Source: Dendrobium chrysotoxum
Taxonomy: Eukaryota; Streptophyta; Magnoliopsida; Asparagales; Orchidaceae
Reading direction: 5' to 3'
Assembly: GCA_019925795.1 (NCBI GenBank)
Contig: CM034311.1
Location: 16,312,926-16,376,925, forward strand
Length of the DNA stretch: 64,000 nt
The position numbers and the translations under genes are program-made. The first letter of the stretch is position 1; each line of letters opens with the position of its first letter. The notes beneath the pieces were generated by a model. The model made no database searches, had not been told where the DNA came from, and worked only from the letters and a program-made list of their open reading frames with translations. Positions 63,565 through 64,000 of this stretch are shown here, piece after piece.

Positions 63565-64000
63565 GGGGTGTCAATTCGGGTCAACGGGTCGGGTTTGGGT
63601 CGAACCCGGAACTAATCCGACTCCATTTGACACGACCCGAACCCGACCTGTTTTTGCAAACGGGTCAAAAAATGCAACCCGGACCTGACCCGCCGGGTTG
63701 ACACAACCCGACTTGGAAATTGGGAATGCGAAAGCGGGAGCCCGGATCGCGTGGCAGCCGTGGCTGTGGTTTGAGCGGACCTAAAGGAGGCCAACTTGGG
63801 CGCGTCACGCATGCGGAAGCGGGAAGAGTTGAAGCGGAGCGGCTACTGGGCCCAGATTGCCGAAGCGGGAAGTGGAGGGGCTGAGCCTGAGCCCGGATTG
63901 CTGTCCCGCAGAAGACGGAGCCTGGATTGCGGCACTGAACAACTAAGCCCGGGTTGCGGAAGCGAGAAGCGGAGCGGCTAAGCCCGGATTGCGGAAGCGG
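63565..64000. mobile_element. GGGTGTC-family element with GC-rich minisatellite (cut by window end)
   Basis: Starts GGGGTGTCAATTCGGGTC at 63565, related to 55281 and 55908. Inverted GGGTCGGGTTTGGG/ACCCGAACCCGAC words follow. From about 63720 it turns GC-rich, built of 'gaagcgg', 'gagcggcta' and 'agcccggattgc' blocks. The right end is outside the window. The two frames on opposite strands (63812-63612, 63796-63981) reflect the repeat. Confidence 0.6.

Overview
The window is nuclear DNA from a flowering plant. It is AT-rich and dense in transposable elements (TEs): Ty1-copia and Ty3-gypsy LTR retrotransposons, an RTE-type LINE, MITEs and long TA, CT and TG microsatellites. There is one intact host gene, split by spliceosomal introns. 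Its first exon is much richer in GC than the later exons, a pattern common in monocots but not diagnostic. The species cannot be told from the sequence alone.

Layout. Positions 1-4570 hold an LTR of a Copia family (copy A) and degenerate repeat DNA with a 158-bp tandem repeat. Positions 4571-10494 are a gag-only, minus-strand Gypsy element with two LTRs. Positions 10495-15315 are degenerate LTR-like and AT-rich DNA. Positions 15316 to about 23.9 kb are a decayed minus-strand Tat-lineage Gypsy element, broken by two solo LTRs: a Copia LTR at 17792-19488 and a Gypsy-type LTR at 19898-21984.

The gene (24392-48349, + strand) encodes a 323-residue 2-oxoglutarate/Fe(II) dioxygenase, most like class III (C20) gibberellin 2-beta-dioxygenases of the GA2ox8 type. 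It has three exons: 24392-24822, 47113-47434 and 48131-48349. Splice sites, reading frame and all active-site residues are intact. Intron 1 is about 22.3 kb and is built almost wholly from TEs: a MITE-like element, a 3.2-kb RTE LINE with a 17-bp target-site duplication (TSD), and a Tat-lineage Gypsy element whose 3' LTR is itself split by an 8.6-kb Copia element. Intron 2 (696 bp) carries a fold-back MITE.

Downstream, 48.4-55.2 kb holds no recognisable gene; it contains a small TTA-flanked MITE and a 266-bp tandem duplication. From 55.2 to 56.6 kb two related GGGTGTC-type elements sit between long TA tracts. From 57.3 to 62.5 kb lie a Copia gag-protease fragment, Gypsy LTR pieces with a primer-binding site, and a third copy of the Tat LTR. 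The window ends inside another GGGTGTC-type element carrying a GC-rich minisatellite.

Apart from the dioxygenase, all coding sequence seen belongs to degraded TEs. I found no RNA gene, CRISPR array, or coordinated gene system.
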